Shown: piece by piece, positions 21,501 through 33,329 of the stretch
Layout: the number at the start of each line of letters is the position of its first letter
Numbering within the stretch: position 1 is the first letter of the stretch
From: Lunularia cruciata
Lineage: Eukaryota > Streptophyta > Marchantiopsida > Lunulariales > Lunulariaceae
Assembly: GCA_948567375.1 (NCBI GenBank)
Contig: OX419761.1
Location: forward strand, 33,916,501-33,980,500
DNA length: 64,000 nucleotides
Reading direction: 5' to 3'
Made by a program: the position numbers and the translations under genes
Notes under the pieces: generated by a model
Told to the model about the DNA's origin: nothing
Seen by the model: only the letters and a program-made list of their open reading frames with translations
The model's database searches: none

Positions 21501-22215
21501 CTTTAAGAACACAATGCAATAGAAAAAGGTGTCCGAACAAATAAATTTTGATATATGTGACCATCTAGACCATCTACGAAACGATGAAAGAAAATCAAAG
21601 GTGATGACTTTGTAAACGATATTCCAAAACTAATTTCGAAGAGAGATATGAACATGATAACACGAAATATTTTAAATTTTCTATCTAGTCTCAATATCCA
21701 ATTTCAATAATGAGACTAGATAGAAAATTTAAATCTTATTAAGGACAAGTCTAATCTTATATTGGCGACTGTAAGTTTCTCGTGCGCATTATAAAACAAT
21801 CGCATGGAAATAACTAGGTGATATATTTTACATTCTCTTTCGATTATACAGCCTCTTGGTAAGTCCGAAGGCTCCCCGGGATGATAAGTATGGAAGTTTT
21901 ACAATTTAGGGTATTATTTAAGTATGCTTTATTTTTTAAATATCCAGTTGCATCTATCCGAAGTTTGGATAGATGCAATTTTTAGTTAAGATTTCACTTG
22001 TTAAGAGTGACAATATTTTAATGTTGCACTTAAAATACTTTCACAAATGTAATCTGAAAAGAATTTCGAATCAAAATTTTTTCCTACTCTAATATATTTA
22101 TAATGCCTGGATGGGATGGATCCAGGCATGGGAATCCTCGGGGTCCATTCACACTTATGCTGGTGCAGTGTATTCCATCCACCTCGTATTTCTTTTCTTT
22201 TCCTTTCTTTCCGGT
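18583..22215. other. Gene-free stretch
   Basis: No coding region is supported. Short frames (18992-19264, 20339-20548, 20613-20807, 20797-21033) show no domain. A perfect palindrome lies at 19740-19761 and a run of CAT triplets at 20852-20870. From 21100 to 22080 the sequence is AT-rich and empty. Confidence 0.4.
19740..19761. repeat. Perfect 22-bp palindrome
   Basis: GCGAACGTTTTTAAACGTTC followed by GC: ten-base arms around a two-base centre. Further GAACGT words lie within 60 bp on both sides (19720-19790), which gives a local cluster of ACGTT motifs. Confidence 0.9.
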
Positions 22216-22650
22216 TCAAAGCCATTTCACATATCGTAAGTTGTAGTCATCCACCTTGTCTTTATTGAGAGTGGCCAGTACAACAGAAATATACTGCAGC
22301 TCACGTCTCCCGCAGGACCTTTTTGCAATTAACAGTTCGTATCCACGAGTATAGGAAATTACGACTAAAAGGAATTCTAATCTGCCCATGTCCAAGGAGT
22401 GAAACTCATTGCTGTATGCTTTGCTAGCGAATGTAATATGCCACTCTCGATGAACCAATGCAGCTGGATCCTGGAACTTTATTATTCCCGAAACATTCCT
22501 AGAAATGGATTTCAAACCACCTCTCGGTAGCGGAAGTTCATTCACATGAACCTTCTCCGGTAGAGGAACTCGGGGAAGCTCCTTCAAGCGGATCTGGGTT
22601 GGCCATGGGGAATTCAACATCTTTTTGACAATGTACATATCCACCACCAA
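22216..22650 (-). pseudogene. 144-codon open frame, possible relative of the 13646-14440 frame
   Basis: The frame starts MVVDMYIVKKMLN. Its middle (VHVNELPLPRGG, GIIKFQDPAALV, RLEFLLVVISYTRG) has the same run of hydrophobic strands and similar spacing as the C2-like segment of the 264-codon frame, but the match is weak. No motif gives a function. Confidence that it is a translated gene is low. Confidence 0.25.
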
Positions 22651-23334
22651 CTGATGTACTAATCATGAAAGCTTTTGTTTCTAGCATGCTGATGACGGTG
22701 GAAATATTGGTATAGGATGAGAAGTTGGTTTAGGAAGACGATGTGCTGATGATATCAGCTGTACAATAAGAAGGCTCTTGGATTTTATGGGGAACTTCCA
22801 GTAATATCAGAACAAAAACCAATCTATCCTTCTACTCTAGATCAACTCTGCAGAACAAGCTGATCAACCATGTCAGGCCCCTCCGTCTTGGTACAAAGAG
22901 GTAGAACCTATGTTTCATGGAAGTCGTCCTACACACGAATTCTCTGCTGATCTTGATTGTCTTTCTCGCCATGATCATGACATCTTTGCTTTTGTGTTGC
23001 TGGATCCCTGACGTCACTGTCAGAATCTCTAGATCGAAATGCAAGATCAGTTCCGGATTCGTATTCTGCAGTCTAAGTTGCCTTCTTCTCTTTTCATGCC
23101 AGTACGTACTACGCTCCTCTCATTTACGATATCGGAAACCATTCCCACTTGCATCTTTCATGGTAGATGAGTACTCCTTGTTCTCCTTTCCAATTCAGGT
23201 CGAAGCTCAATCTTAATCCCTGCTTCGCCCAATGTTAAGATGATGAATGCTGTCATTCTCTTCGCTAAATCAAGAGCTCTTCCCTCAGTTAAACTTACAT
23301 TTTGAGGAATCGCCTGCCAAAATACCTCTTCTAA
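22651..23334. other. Gene-free stretch
   Basis: Frames at 22832-23044 (minus) and 22917-23216 (plus) overlap each other. The plus one has hydrophobic runs (LLILIVFLAMIMTSLLLCC) resembling a membrane segment, but there is no further support for a gene. Confidence 0.35.
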
Positions 23335-23582
23335 ACTTGCATATCAAGATCCTTGATTTAACCTTGATGATCAGCTCTCTTTAGATGTCATGGATTCCTC
23401 TTGCATTGCGAGGAAGTTCACTGTTGCGGTTATTATGCAAACTGGGCATCTGCATAAGTATATTGGATATGTACGAGTCTTTGTCTCCAACGCTTTTCTT
23501 CGAAGAGTGTCCATCATGGCCAGTAGAGTCACCAATGGTCGAATATTTCTTACGTTTGAATTCTAACCAATCAGTTATCTGT
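23335..23582. repeat. Smaller inverted repeat, left arm
   Basis: Reverse-complementary to 23652-23925. Landmarks are CATTGCGAGGAAGTTCACT, GCAAACTGGGCAT, TATTGGATATGTACGAGTCT, CATCATGGCCA and TTACGTTTGAATTCTAACCA. The arms are separated by about 70 bp, so a single strand could fold into one long stem. They differ at several places. Confidence 0.9.
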
Positions 23583-23651
23583 TGTCACAGGTGAATACAG
23601 ATGACTAGAATCAAGTTGTTATGTTAATGCATAGATCATATCATGGTTCGG

Positions 23652-23925
23652 ACAACTGTTTGGTTAGAATTCAAACGTAAGAAACATTCGACCACTGTCT
23701 CTCTAGTGGCCATGATGGACACTCTTCAAATGAAGGCGTGGGAGACAAAGACTCGTAAGTGGATTTTGTTCAGGACCGTGTTCCCCTCTCCACCTTAGCC
23801 GACAAATTCTTTTACATATCCAATATACTTATGCCCAGTTTGCATAACAACTTGATTAGTGAACTTCCTCGCAATGAAACTCCCTGACATGTGAAGAAGC
23901 TGATCACGAAGGTTAGATCATGTTA
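23652..23925. repeat. Smaller inverted repeat, right arm, with a 57-bp insertion
   Basis: It mirrors the left arm except for an extra ~57 bp at about 23757-23813, between CTCGTA and CATATCC. The extra segment begins AGTGGATTTTG, so the junction reads GTAAGTGG, but it does not end in AG and I do not call it an intron. Confidence 0.88.
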
Positions 23926-24399
23926 GCTTAGTTGAATTCTGTAGATTATGTGATGGTTCTAAATTCATGTCAAGAACGAGGGTGCTTCTCTGTGGATATG
24001 CATGTGATTGTTCTAAGTACTATTAGATTATTCAACTTTCTCATCAAGGTCGTAGTCAGATAGCTTCGTCCAATTGCACCATCCCATGGGTCGATGTGGA
24101 TATATGACTCAGAAAGATCGCTTCTGCCAAACCATTGTTCTTGTCATCCTTTAAAACTAGTCCGAACCTCCCAACACAGGTTTATACTTCTGGATGTCAT
24201 GCACACTCTAAAAGTGGAAAGGATCTTACAAAGCGATCAACATCAGATTATTTTAACCTCAATCATTGCCCATGCCGTGGATCCGGCCAGTTGACCACAG
24301 AAGGGAGTCTTTCACTCAGGTAAAGGGTACCCAAGAACATATATGTCAACAGGAAATCAGACATGTGCTTCTTTACGATTAGGTCTCCGTTTGTCGGGG

Positions 24400-24595
24400 A
24401 GATTGGGCTGCGGTAGCCAAGGTAGTAGTGCAATACCAAGGGGACACCGACAAGTTCGGGACAGCAAGCTGCTCCCATCGGGATCACACCCGCGAAAGAA
24501 ATTAGATTAACGTCGCGAGGGGCGATGACCCTCGTATCAGATATGACAAGAACAGATACTACACTTGATCTTACCTGAAGGGCCGAGAAAAGTAT
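24400..24595 (-). ncRNA. U2 snRNA, divergent copy, probable pseudogene
   Basis: On the minus strand the text starts ATACTTTTCTCGGCCC and contains TAAGATCAAGTGTAGTATCT and GTTCTT, the conserved U2 5' domain with the GUAGUA branch-site pairing motif. Stem IIb is kept as GAGGG-UCAUCG-CCCUC, and the stem-loop IV text TTGGTATTGCACTAC is near the 3' end. The length of about 196 matches plant U2. Decay marks are three: loop I is altered (CCTTCAGG for CTTTTGGC), six bases are missing from stem-loop IIa, and the Sm site reads AATTTCTTTCG. I find no upstream sequence element (RTCCCACATCG) or TATA box at the plant snRNA positions. A functional U2 pairs with the intron branch site in the spliceosome; this copy probably does not. 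Confidence 0.88.
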
Positions 24596-24685
24596 ATTTC
24601 TCAGGAAGAGTGGGGAGGTAAATGAGAATTGAATTGAATAAGATCTCCTGCCTAGTCTATGGTTTAGTTAAGAACAGGGGGACGT

Positions 24686-24719
24686 TCCTCCCTTTCGGTT
24701 TGCAAACCGAAAGGGAGGA
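24686..24719. repeat. Perfect 34-bp palindrome
   Basis: TCCTCCCTTTCGGTTTG followed by its exact reverse complement CAAACCGAAAGGGAGGA, with no spacer. It lies 91 bp upstream of the U2 relic. Confidence 0.97.
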
Positions 24720-26585
24720 TGGTTCCACACGCTGCGGGGAAGTCTTCGGCATGAGACTGTTTATCCTGTGCTACTCAGGAGCACGGCTTTCACAAACAAG
24801 TATGATGTAATAGTGGTCATAGAGAAGAGTACAGCGTTTACCTCTGAAGAGGTAACAATAAACAGGCGGGAATGGAACTACACCAACTGACATGGAATAT
24901 ATGTGCTGACATTACACCTTGGAGGGGATTTAACACCCGCTAGAGGTAATTCCATCTGAAAATGCAGCAGTGGCAACACAACGCAGCTACTCCCCGTGCA
25001 GCTGCCTCCAATATTTTACAGCATTTGTCGCGGTTTCGCTTTCGTCTGCCGTTCTGCTCTGCTCCTCTCCTCTCTTCCGTCTTTGTTGTGCTGTGTCCAA
25101 TTAGTTTGCTCGGTGTTCTTCGATCTGATCAACTTATTTCTGATTTGCTTGCTCTAATCTCTTTCCAATGTTGAAACTTTCGGTCAAAGTTTGGAAACGG
25201 ATAACTTGGGACTTTGTTTCTACCTTACCTACGCTAGAGTCCCGTCAAATTGTAGCAAATGAGAGTGAATTTAGGTGGCGAATATATATCCCCCACTGTG
25301 GCAAATCAGTCTATTATAGTGTAGATGAGATGTTCTTAATAGAACATGTGAGATGAATCTTAGGACCCGGAGTTAATTACCCTTCTACAAATCAACTACT
25401 CCTCATTTATCGGAAAACTCTCTGTTCTTTTGATTTGTCCTCGAATTCGTCTCTCACGCCCAATTCGGATCAGACCTCGATATGATAGTTCTGTTCTTCT
25501 TGGTGACTCTGTTTATGAGAAGCCAGGTCTGGACGTGTGCTCTAATTACCTCTTCGCCTCCTTCAAGTGAGCTTCTCAAAAGAATCGCTACTGCTTAGAT
25601 TTCACTTGCTCCAATTTAGAGCTAGCGATCCCAATATCCCAGCACTTTTCATGCACTGTATTATTTCATCCATAGCCTCACCTGACTTGCTCCATTGTTA
25701 AGAGATGCCGCCACCTGCAGTTTCTCTTTTGTTGACTCGTCCTCCAGATTAGCACCTAATCCGAATTCAGTCCTTTTATGGATGCCCTCTATTTCCTTCT
25801 TGCGCTGCCAGATCCTATACCATCCTTCCTCGTCATGAGGCCCCCAGGAAATCCCAAGAAAGTCCTCCACCGTGCTTGAGTATTCTCGTTTCCTTCTTAC
25901 TCTAGTATCCCTACGTTAATAGTATAACTGCAAGGAGGTTATCTCATCAACGCAGGTTTCCAAAATTTTCTGCAAGTCAAGTTCCACTATGCTCCACGAG
26001 TGACGTGGAGCACCTGTACCTAGCTTTAGAATATGTTAAAGACTTATAAATGTAAGTATCACTATGTACGCGTATATATTTAAGGGACTTCAGCCATGCT
26101 TTCTTTCCACCATAACACTTTTTCCTCTTCCATGCTAATTGAGTAGTTTGGTGCACACCATGACTACAGTATCATTGACTAAATAAATAAGTCTTGATAG
26201 TGGTAGCACTGAACGATAATACTATTATATCACTAGAATGCAGGTCGTATGGACCCATGGTTAAGTCGGGACCACAACGTTTAACATTTAAGACCAACTA
26301 AAGAAAATTTTATCTCTATAGGAGGTCACTCTGGGGAGTCCCTACTTGGTTAAAATTTGCTAGCTTATACCCGTCGTCGCAGTACAGACATGTGTAGTCT
26401 ACTTCAGGTTTAGACTAAGAAACTAGGAAAGGTCTTCGTGGCCTTGTATGCATTTAGTACTTGTGCGGCACAAGCAAGTTTCAAAGAAAATTCGATGTCA
26501 ATCACCTTTCAAAGACGTGCAGCTCCGGCTCGCAGCCTCCTTAGCCATGAAGGTCGACGTTTGTTAGCTGCAGATCGAAGGTATG
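24720..26585. other. Gene-free stretch
   Basis: Short frames at 24962-25174, 25168-25356 and 25661-25870 have no recognised motif. I see no RNA gene or repeat. Confidence 0.35.
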
Positions 26586-27080
26586 TTACAGTAGTTGAAA
26601 AGTTTTGAAGTGGGAGTGAGCGAAACGAGAGGTGAATACAACCAACAGTTCTTGGTCCTTCATGCCTTGAATTACATTAATTGGTACAGAGAACTCTTCT
26701 ACAGGGATATCGGGACTGGAGTTCACCTTCGAGACACAGCACAAAAACCTTGCAAATGTGAAGAATTTGAGCCGCTGTGGATCAAGACTTGTCGTTCCAA
26801 ACCATATATGTGTCAAGATATATCTGTCAGATACCCTAGGTTGAAGAGGCAGAACTTTCTGATCCTTGTAGTCGAGGCTGTGCGGGGCTCGTTTGTAATA
26901 GAAGTACTGAATTCTTGGTATCCTTCTGGCTCTGGCTTCACCAGACTTGCTTATCGGCTTATCCTGACATATCGATGTCAATATAGTGGTAAAGTGAGGC
27001 TGTCGCTGGATCATCAGGTAACAGTCGGTGATTCTAAGGGTGCACAAGGCGAACCGGACGTTTGAAAATGAATACCACAT
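26586..27080 (-). pseudogene. 164-codon open frame, weak relative of the 13646-14440 frame
   Basis: Near its C-terminus it reads VEEFSVPINVIQGMKDQE and LLVVFTSRF, in register with EFSDPVWFEVMDDQQQ and LVGFVLLSF of the 264-codon frame. The DNA also aligns: AGTGAGCGAAACGAGAGG here against AGTAAGCGGAACGAGAGG at 13867, and GAGAACTCT in both about 80 bp on. A plus-strand frame covers the same place (26595-27065) and cannot be ruled out, but the family match favours the minus strand. Confidence 0.35.
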
Positions 27081-27599
27081 ATAACAGTTCTCGTATACTT
27101 ATATATATAACAGTCTGTGAACGAGGACATATCAAGATACGGGGGTTTCAAGCCAAACTCCAATTATCACGGCCGGGTCTAGATCTGCGAAAGATATTTT
27201 AGTCACAAAATCTCTACCCGCCACTGTTGACAATTCAAGACGAGCATGTTCTCAAAGTATCCTGGATCTCCTTCACAGCCTGGTTAGAATCCTCCTGCTT
27301 TCCAAGCTGGTTGCAAGTTGACACTCGAGAGCTCTTATCCAACCAGAGAAGACCACCAATATTTAGATAGTGAAGAACCGAGGTCCATGCTTCACGCCTC
27401 ACATCTATTTCAGGTCCTCGTCATAGAAGCCATTTTATATATAGAAGCCATCTATCTCGAATGTATATTTTCGAGTTAATGTATAAGCATGTCAATTCTA
27501 CTGTCACGTTCGTCTCCAGACTCATCTGTTGATAGTATAGATTAGATGGTATCCAATTTCCTCTGGTTAGATAGGCGAGGCTTCAGGCTTCCGCCTGTC

Positions 27600-30500
27600 G
27601 ATTGTTTGGCAGTTATTTAAGTACAAAGTAAGTTAAGTGTTTATAATGATTTATGAAATTTATCTATACCAACTTGAGTTTTGAATATTGTGACCTACAG
27701 TGTGATCTGTAGATTGAATCAAGAATTTGAAAACCCTGATTTAACTACTTTTTCTCTAACTAGCTGTTAGAAATTTGCATTGGATTATGACTGGCAGTTA
27801 TAAAAGAATTCTCGCACGGCAGCAAACTCACCTAACGCCCAGAGAAAGGAATTGAGTATGAATACTACCATTAATTAAGGAAAACTATCTTCTTTCTGTT
27901 CAGTTAATTTATTTCTTTAAGTCCAGAAAATATGAGGTTGAAATTCTCTCAATTTTTATTTATTTACATCATAATTTTATCTATAAATAATGGAATCAAA
28001 CCATAAAAGCTCTGATTGAAATATAATACTTATTTATATCATGAAATTTTCATATATTTATACCTAAATTCTTATTTTTTGAGAACAAAAAATTTACTCA
28101 TTTCCATTAAGTAAAGCACAACATGTTTAACAGGCTTATTGGATTAATATGATGAGTTTAATTAATCACAACACCTATAATTTAACAGTCTAGTTGGTCT
28201 AAAGATGAAATATAAATCTGATGCTCAGATATTAAATATTTCATTGAGATATATGTCTATTATTTGCAGGAATCATATAAGATCATCATCAATCATCAAT
28301 CATATGAAGAATAATTTTTATTAAATTAAATTATGGGCAGGGTTATAACAGAGTAGATTTTACATATCATATATCAAAGTAGAATTAATCTCATTGTTCT
28401 TCGATTCTAATCTTTGAAGAAAATTGGTTGAGTTTGGCTCTATAATATAAATTTTGACTAATAAATTTAATTTTAAATCACATTATTCCAGTCATTTAGT
28501 AATATTTTCACCTAAAAGTATATAGTCTAATGTTTTAAAATATAAATTTTGTTCTTTTATTCATTGTCATAGATACCACATTTACATTCCTTTGGCAGAG
28601 CTATAAATGAAATAAAATAATAATAATTGAATAAACAGATAATTAATATAAAATTAATTAATTAATATTTCATGTTTTATTTATCTAGAATTTTCTTCCT
28701 TATTATGATTGGTGGAAAGATGAATAATTGGTTCTTATGTAAAACATGTACTTCTATAGGAAATGTTATAAAAGATCTCCATAATTTTAATGTAAATGCT
28801 TTTAATGAAAAAAAAATATTTTCTTTACTCTTAATATAATACTTTATCTTTCCTTTCTTTCCAAATTTGCCTGACTCTTTTTATCAAGTTATCGTAAGAT
28901 AATTCACTTTCTTTGATACATATAAACTATACAAATTTGTACCTTCTGGAATTGTAGCATTCGTAGATTAAGGAGCAAACCTAAAATATTATCAAAGAAA
29001 TTTATAATGGATAAAGAATCTTCAAATATAGATCTTCATAAAATATATATTTCTTTCCTCTGTTTATAATGATGAGGTATTCAAATAACACTTTAATGTT
29101 GAGGAAGCGATGCTTAAGTATAACAAAATTTAAAATTATATTAAAAATATTTAAAAAAATATTATTAATTTCCATAAGAATCTTTTTTCCTCAAATTTGA
29201 ACAAGATATCATCTAAATATTTAAAATTCTGAGATGATTATTTCTAAAAGCAATACTACTAATAAGTCTATTGTCTAACATTGAGATTACAAATGATAAA
29301 ACATTCCTTATATGTAAGTTAGTGCTTTTTATATAGATTTGATATAAGAGTAGATAAATATGGAAAATTATCTAAATCAAGGTAATCAAACAAAATAATT
29401 TCACTCAGTTTTGAATAAAAGTAGCTGCCTTGAATGGATTCATATTTAAAAGGGAATAAGAAAACTTATTCAATTCTTATTTCAAGCTGGTTAATTCTCA
29501 ATCTTTATAAGAATTTGATTGCATATTATTTATACATCTTAAAAATACAAGAGATAATCCATAAAAAATTTCACCAAGATATTTCAAAGTTTAATGCAAA
29601 ATTAAATGAGCATTCAAGCAATATCTATAACACAAAGTCACCTCTTAAGAATAATAAGAAAAGTATAAAATACCAAATACAAATTTGAATGTTGATTAAT
29701 TGATTAATAATGTTGCAATAAACTAATATTAACAGTTTTATCTTATTTTTTAAAATTTTTATTCAAGTTGTCTTTGGAATGGATTGTATATTCACGTAAT
29801 AATATATATATTGAAAGTAAAGTGATTATATACCTTCAATAAATCTTGATTGAAAAGGTTTGGAATAGCCTCATATATACTAATAAGAAAGTATAGTTAA
29901 ATTATCATAATTACTAGAAATATGAGATTATTCCAAGATATTAATTAGAGTCAAAATTTATCAAGTATTTGTACAGAGTATCAATCATTAGACTATGGCA
30001 AAGAAACATATGACAAAGGATAAGTTAGTACAACTGAAGGTAAAATGAAATCAATGAACCTACTAAAAATATTATTCTATTTTTCTATAGTTGATGACTT
30101 CACCTCATGAATACTTGCGTGTATTTCTATATAAATATAACAATATATCATTTTTTAAATATAAAATAAATAATTTTAATTTAAACCAAGATTTGGTTGC
30201 AATGAGATTTATTCAATATCAAAAAGACTACCTAAAGCTACTTTAGTCTTAGCTAGCCTTGTTGATTCTCACCTAACCTTCTTCACCCCATAAAATCTGA
30301 AGTTAGTAAAACCTATTCACCTAACTTCATAATTTATAGTCATTTTATGGCTAACTATTGCTAGTGAGTAAGTAAATATCCAAACCCCATTTTAAAGAGT
30401 AATAGTAGAAGTAATAATTTAAGAAATTTAATTTCATTAGGATTGATTATAATATCTTTATTATATTAAAATTTGCAAGAGATTCTTAGAAATTTGATGT

Positions 30501-30908
30501 TATTATCACCATGGCTAAATAGAAAATTATTGGGCTTCAAAGTACCTTAAATCACAATTAATTATTATTTTCATAAAATATATATGTAAATAATTTAATT
30601 TCTAATATATCTTATTTTAATTTTAATTTTTATAACTAAAAACATCTGTATAGAGAATAATTTCTTAGATAGTATCATATAAGCTTATTTTAGATATATT
30701 AGCATCATTTATTATTTTCATCAAGATGTAAATATAGATAGTTAATTTTGTTTCAATTTTTTAATTTGTTAATTTTGTTGATTATTTTACTAAGAGTTAC
30801 TTTTCATTCCTTTTTGTAGCTACAACAAATCATACGATGGACAGATTTCTTTGGAAATAAAGCATAGACTAATGCAGTACTCATATTTTTATAAAAAAAA
30901 ATTGTTTT
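27600..30908. other. Very AT-rich, gene-free stretch
   Basis: A+T is very high, with many short homopolymer and TA-rich runs. The only frame of note (29434-29688, 84 aa) is Lys/Ile/Asn-rich as expected from composition. No repeat boundary, LTR or coding motif was found. It ends where the CCTTTGG-type repeat begins. Confidence 0.5.
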
Positions 30909-31956
30909 GTATGAAGTTTTTCTAAAGATATGGCAGAATAATTTCTTGTTAAGGAATGAAAACTTCTTAGTTGAAGTTACCTTTGGAGTTGTGTTTCTTC
31001 ACACAAAGGTATGAGGAAAAAAGTACAAAGCCGAAGACACTTTGAAGGATGCAAAAGAAGTCCAAAGGGTTGTCGGGGTCAAAGAACACATGTATGAACG
31101 CCATTTGCTTCTGAAGACCTTTATACTTGAACACCTTGGACCCCACCATTGTCGCTTCCAAATGACATACATCCATTCGAATGCGCTACTACATGGTTAA
31201 AGAATTACCGCCAAAGATTATTCACATTCAAGGAAGACAATTCACCTTTAGCAAGTGTTTTGCATGTGTGAGAAGGACCACTTAGAGAATTTTTTTCATG
31301 TGTGGAGAGTGATCTCCACCTATCACTTAGTCATTGAATGCAAATTATTGAAAGATTTGGACTATAAATTTGAGTGCGCTTTGATCCAATTTCACTTTTT
31401 GCATTCAATTATAATTGTGAGCCTAAGAAACATTAAGAAATTCCAATCCTTTGTAGTTATTTATTGCCTTTATAGTTGTCTTAGCCTTCTTCTTTGTATT
31501 CCAACCTTCACCTTTTTTTTTGTTCCTTTACTATCTTAGATAGGAAAAATGGTGTTTACAACCAAGCAAAGGAGGAGAGTCCTTGAAGTTATCCTTCATG
31601 CACTAACAGTCAACAAGTGAGCATTGTATTGTAAAATTGAGTTCATCTAGAGTAACTGCCTTGCTTTCTTGCTCTTGAAGCTATGATTCAAGAGACAAGG
31701 CGTCAAGGAGAGAGAGAAAGACTAGTCAAGAACACTTTGGGGCAATATTTTTTGCATGGACGGAAGAAAATTGGAGAAAGTTATGGACCCAAAGAACTTG
31801 CAGCCTAGAGTAATGCAAATTGACATACAATGCACTAGACAAGATGCTACATTTGAGAAGATACTAATTTTCTCCTTCAAATACCCAAGAACAAATAACA
31901 GATGGAGGGGGAGAAGTTATAAGGACCCAACCCAAAGAATAGTGGTGGAGATGGTT
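30909..31956 (+). mobile_element. CCTTTGG-type repeat family, copy 1, first segment (5' part)
   Basis: It aligns along its length with 57915-59027. Shared landmarks are CTTAGTTGAAGTT, GTACAAAGCC, a GGACTATAAATT TATA-like box, GGTGTTTACA, TATGATTCAAGAGA, GAACTTGCAGC and GGACCCAACCCAAAGAA. It is rich in CCTTTGG/CCAAAGG words. The segment stops at GGAGATGGTT exactly where gypsy element 1 begins; in copy 2 the text runs on past this point. The class of the host element is unknown; the first ~640 bp look like a promoter-bearing terminal region. Confidence 0.75.
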
Positions 31957-32421
31957 TGTAATATAATTGGCTAGACAAATTAGCTACAAGTGAAAATTGG
32001 CTCATTAGAGATGTTATACTTGATGATCTAAATAGATAAGATAGAGGAGGCACCAAAAGAATACTTTTAATAGGGCAGAGGCCAAAAATACACCAAAAAC
32101 TTTAGAGCCAATTTTGGAGGCCTAAACAACCAAACTAGGCCTCAAAAATTAAATCTTGTTCATCAAGATCTTTCCAATAGTATCTCTTCCATGCTGTTTT
32201 GAGCTTCCTATAGATTCTCAAAATATTCCCTTTGGTCAAACTTGTTTGACCAACCAAAAGAATGAAGAGTGACATGTGACCAACCCATGTATCTAATCTA
32301 CGGATGTAGCACCCTTAGAGGAGATCCTCTTCACTATATAATAAAGACAGAGTGCTCCTTTGGGGCACCATAGTTTTTTTGGAGTTCCAATCTTGTGTGT
32401 TACTATCTTAGAGTTGTTACA
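31957..32421 (+). repeat. 5' LTR of gypsy element 1
   Basis: It runs TGTAATATAATTGGCTAGAC to GAGTTGTTACA. A TATA box (CTATATAATA) lies near 32333, followed by the GTGCTCCTTTGGGGCA block common to all LTRs of this group. It matches 37643-38156 with a few short indels. Confidence 0.88.
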
Positions 32422-32422
32422 A

Positions 32423-32438
32423 TGGTATCAAAGCAGGT
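32423..32438 (+). promoter_or_regulatory. Primer binding site of gypsy element 1
   Basis: TGGTATCAAAGCAGGT starts one base after the LTR. One change (G to A) separates it from the initiator tRNA-Met complement TGGTATCAGAGC. Confidence 0.85.
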
Positions 32439-33329
32439 ATTTTAATCCAAGTGAGTGGACCACCTCTCTTGGAGGAAGACAATCTATTGAGATTGAGTAA
32501 TTTTGAGGGTAGAAAGAGTAGTGCAGATTGATAAAATGGGTGTCTTGGAGAGAGAATGGGATGGATCCTCTTGGAGTACAATTTCCAACACCTAATTGTC
32601 CCTTCCTCAATCCTTCCCACATCAAGATTATGTACATCCAAAGTGAGAAAACGAGAGTACACCTTGTTTACCATTTTAGAGCAAATTTCATGCTAAAGTA
32701 ATGAATCCTTCAAACCTTGTGATTCTACCTATTATGATATACAATAGACAATGGGATTTGAAAATTTATATTCTATTATGATGCAATGGATTTGAAAATA
32801 CTAAATCTTTTTCCTTTCAATAGTCAAGTAGAAATCCCTTATGTAGTTAGGCCAAAACTTATATTTAGAGATTTTAAAGTTCACAATTTTGGTGAGGAGT
32901 ATTATCAACAAATGATAGCCTTTAAGGTCCCAATGGTAGTCTTGATAGTCTATGTCTCTTCCTAAGTGAACATATTAACCTTGTATTGAAGTAAGAAGTA
33001 TCTCTTGTGAGTATATAGTGTGTGCAAATCATGGAGCTATAATTGCAAGATCTGATACAAGATGTAGGGGATGTCCACCTACAGAATTTAATGATCCTAA
33101 TGGAGCATGAGTCATATACTCTGCAGAACGGCGTGTTGAAATGAGTTCTGAGATATCAAGATGATAGTGGAGTCACTACAAAGTCAAGTATGTACATTTA
33201 GGGATGATAATATAATGTAAAGGGGTGATCGTCCCAAAACCCAATGACAAATGCCAAAGCACCTGTAGAGTCATCAACAACAATGACACAAACCCTGGTC
33301 AACAATGAAGCCACATCATTACTACAAAT

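Noticed and set aside
23757-23813. Intron in the right arm (junction GTAAGT)
   Set aside because: The segment does not end in AG, has no branch site and lies in no coding sequence.
29434-29688. 84-codon frame in the AT-rich block as a copia or LINE piece
   Set aside because: Some words recalled transposon text, but Lys/Ile/Asn richness follows from composition and no motif order holds.
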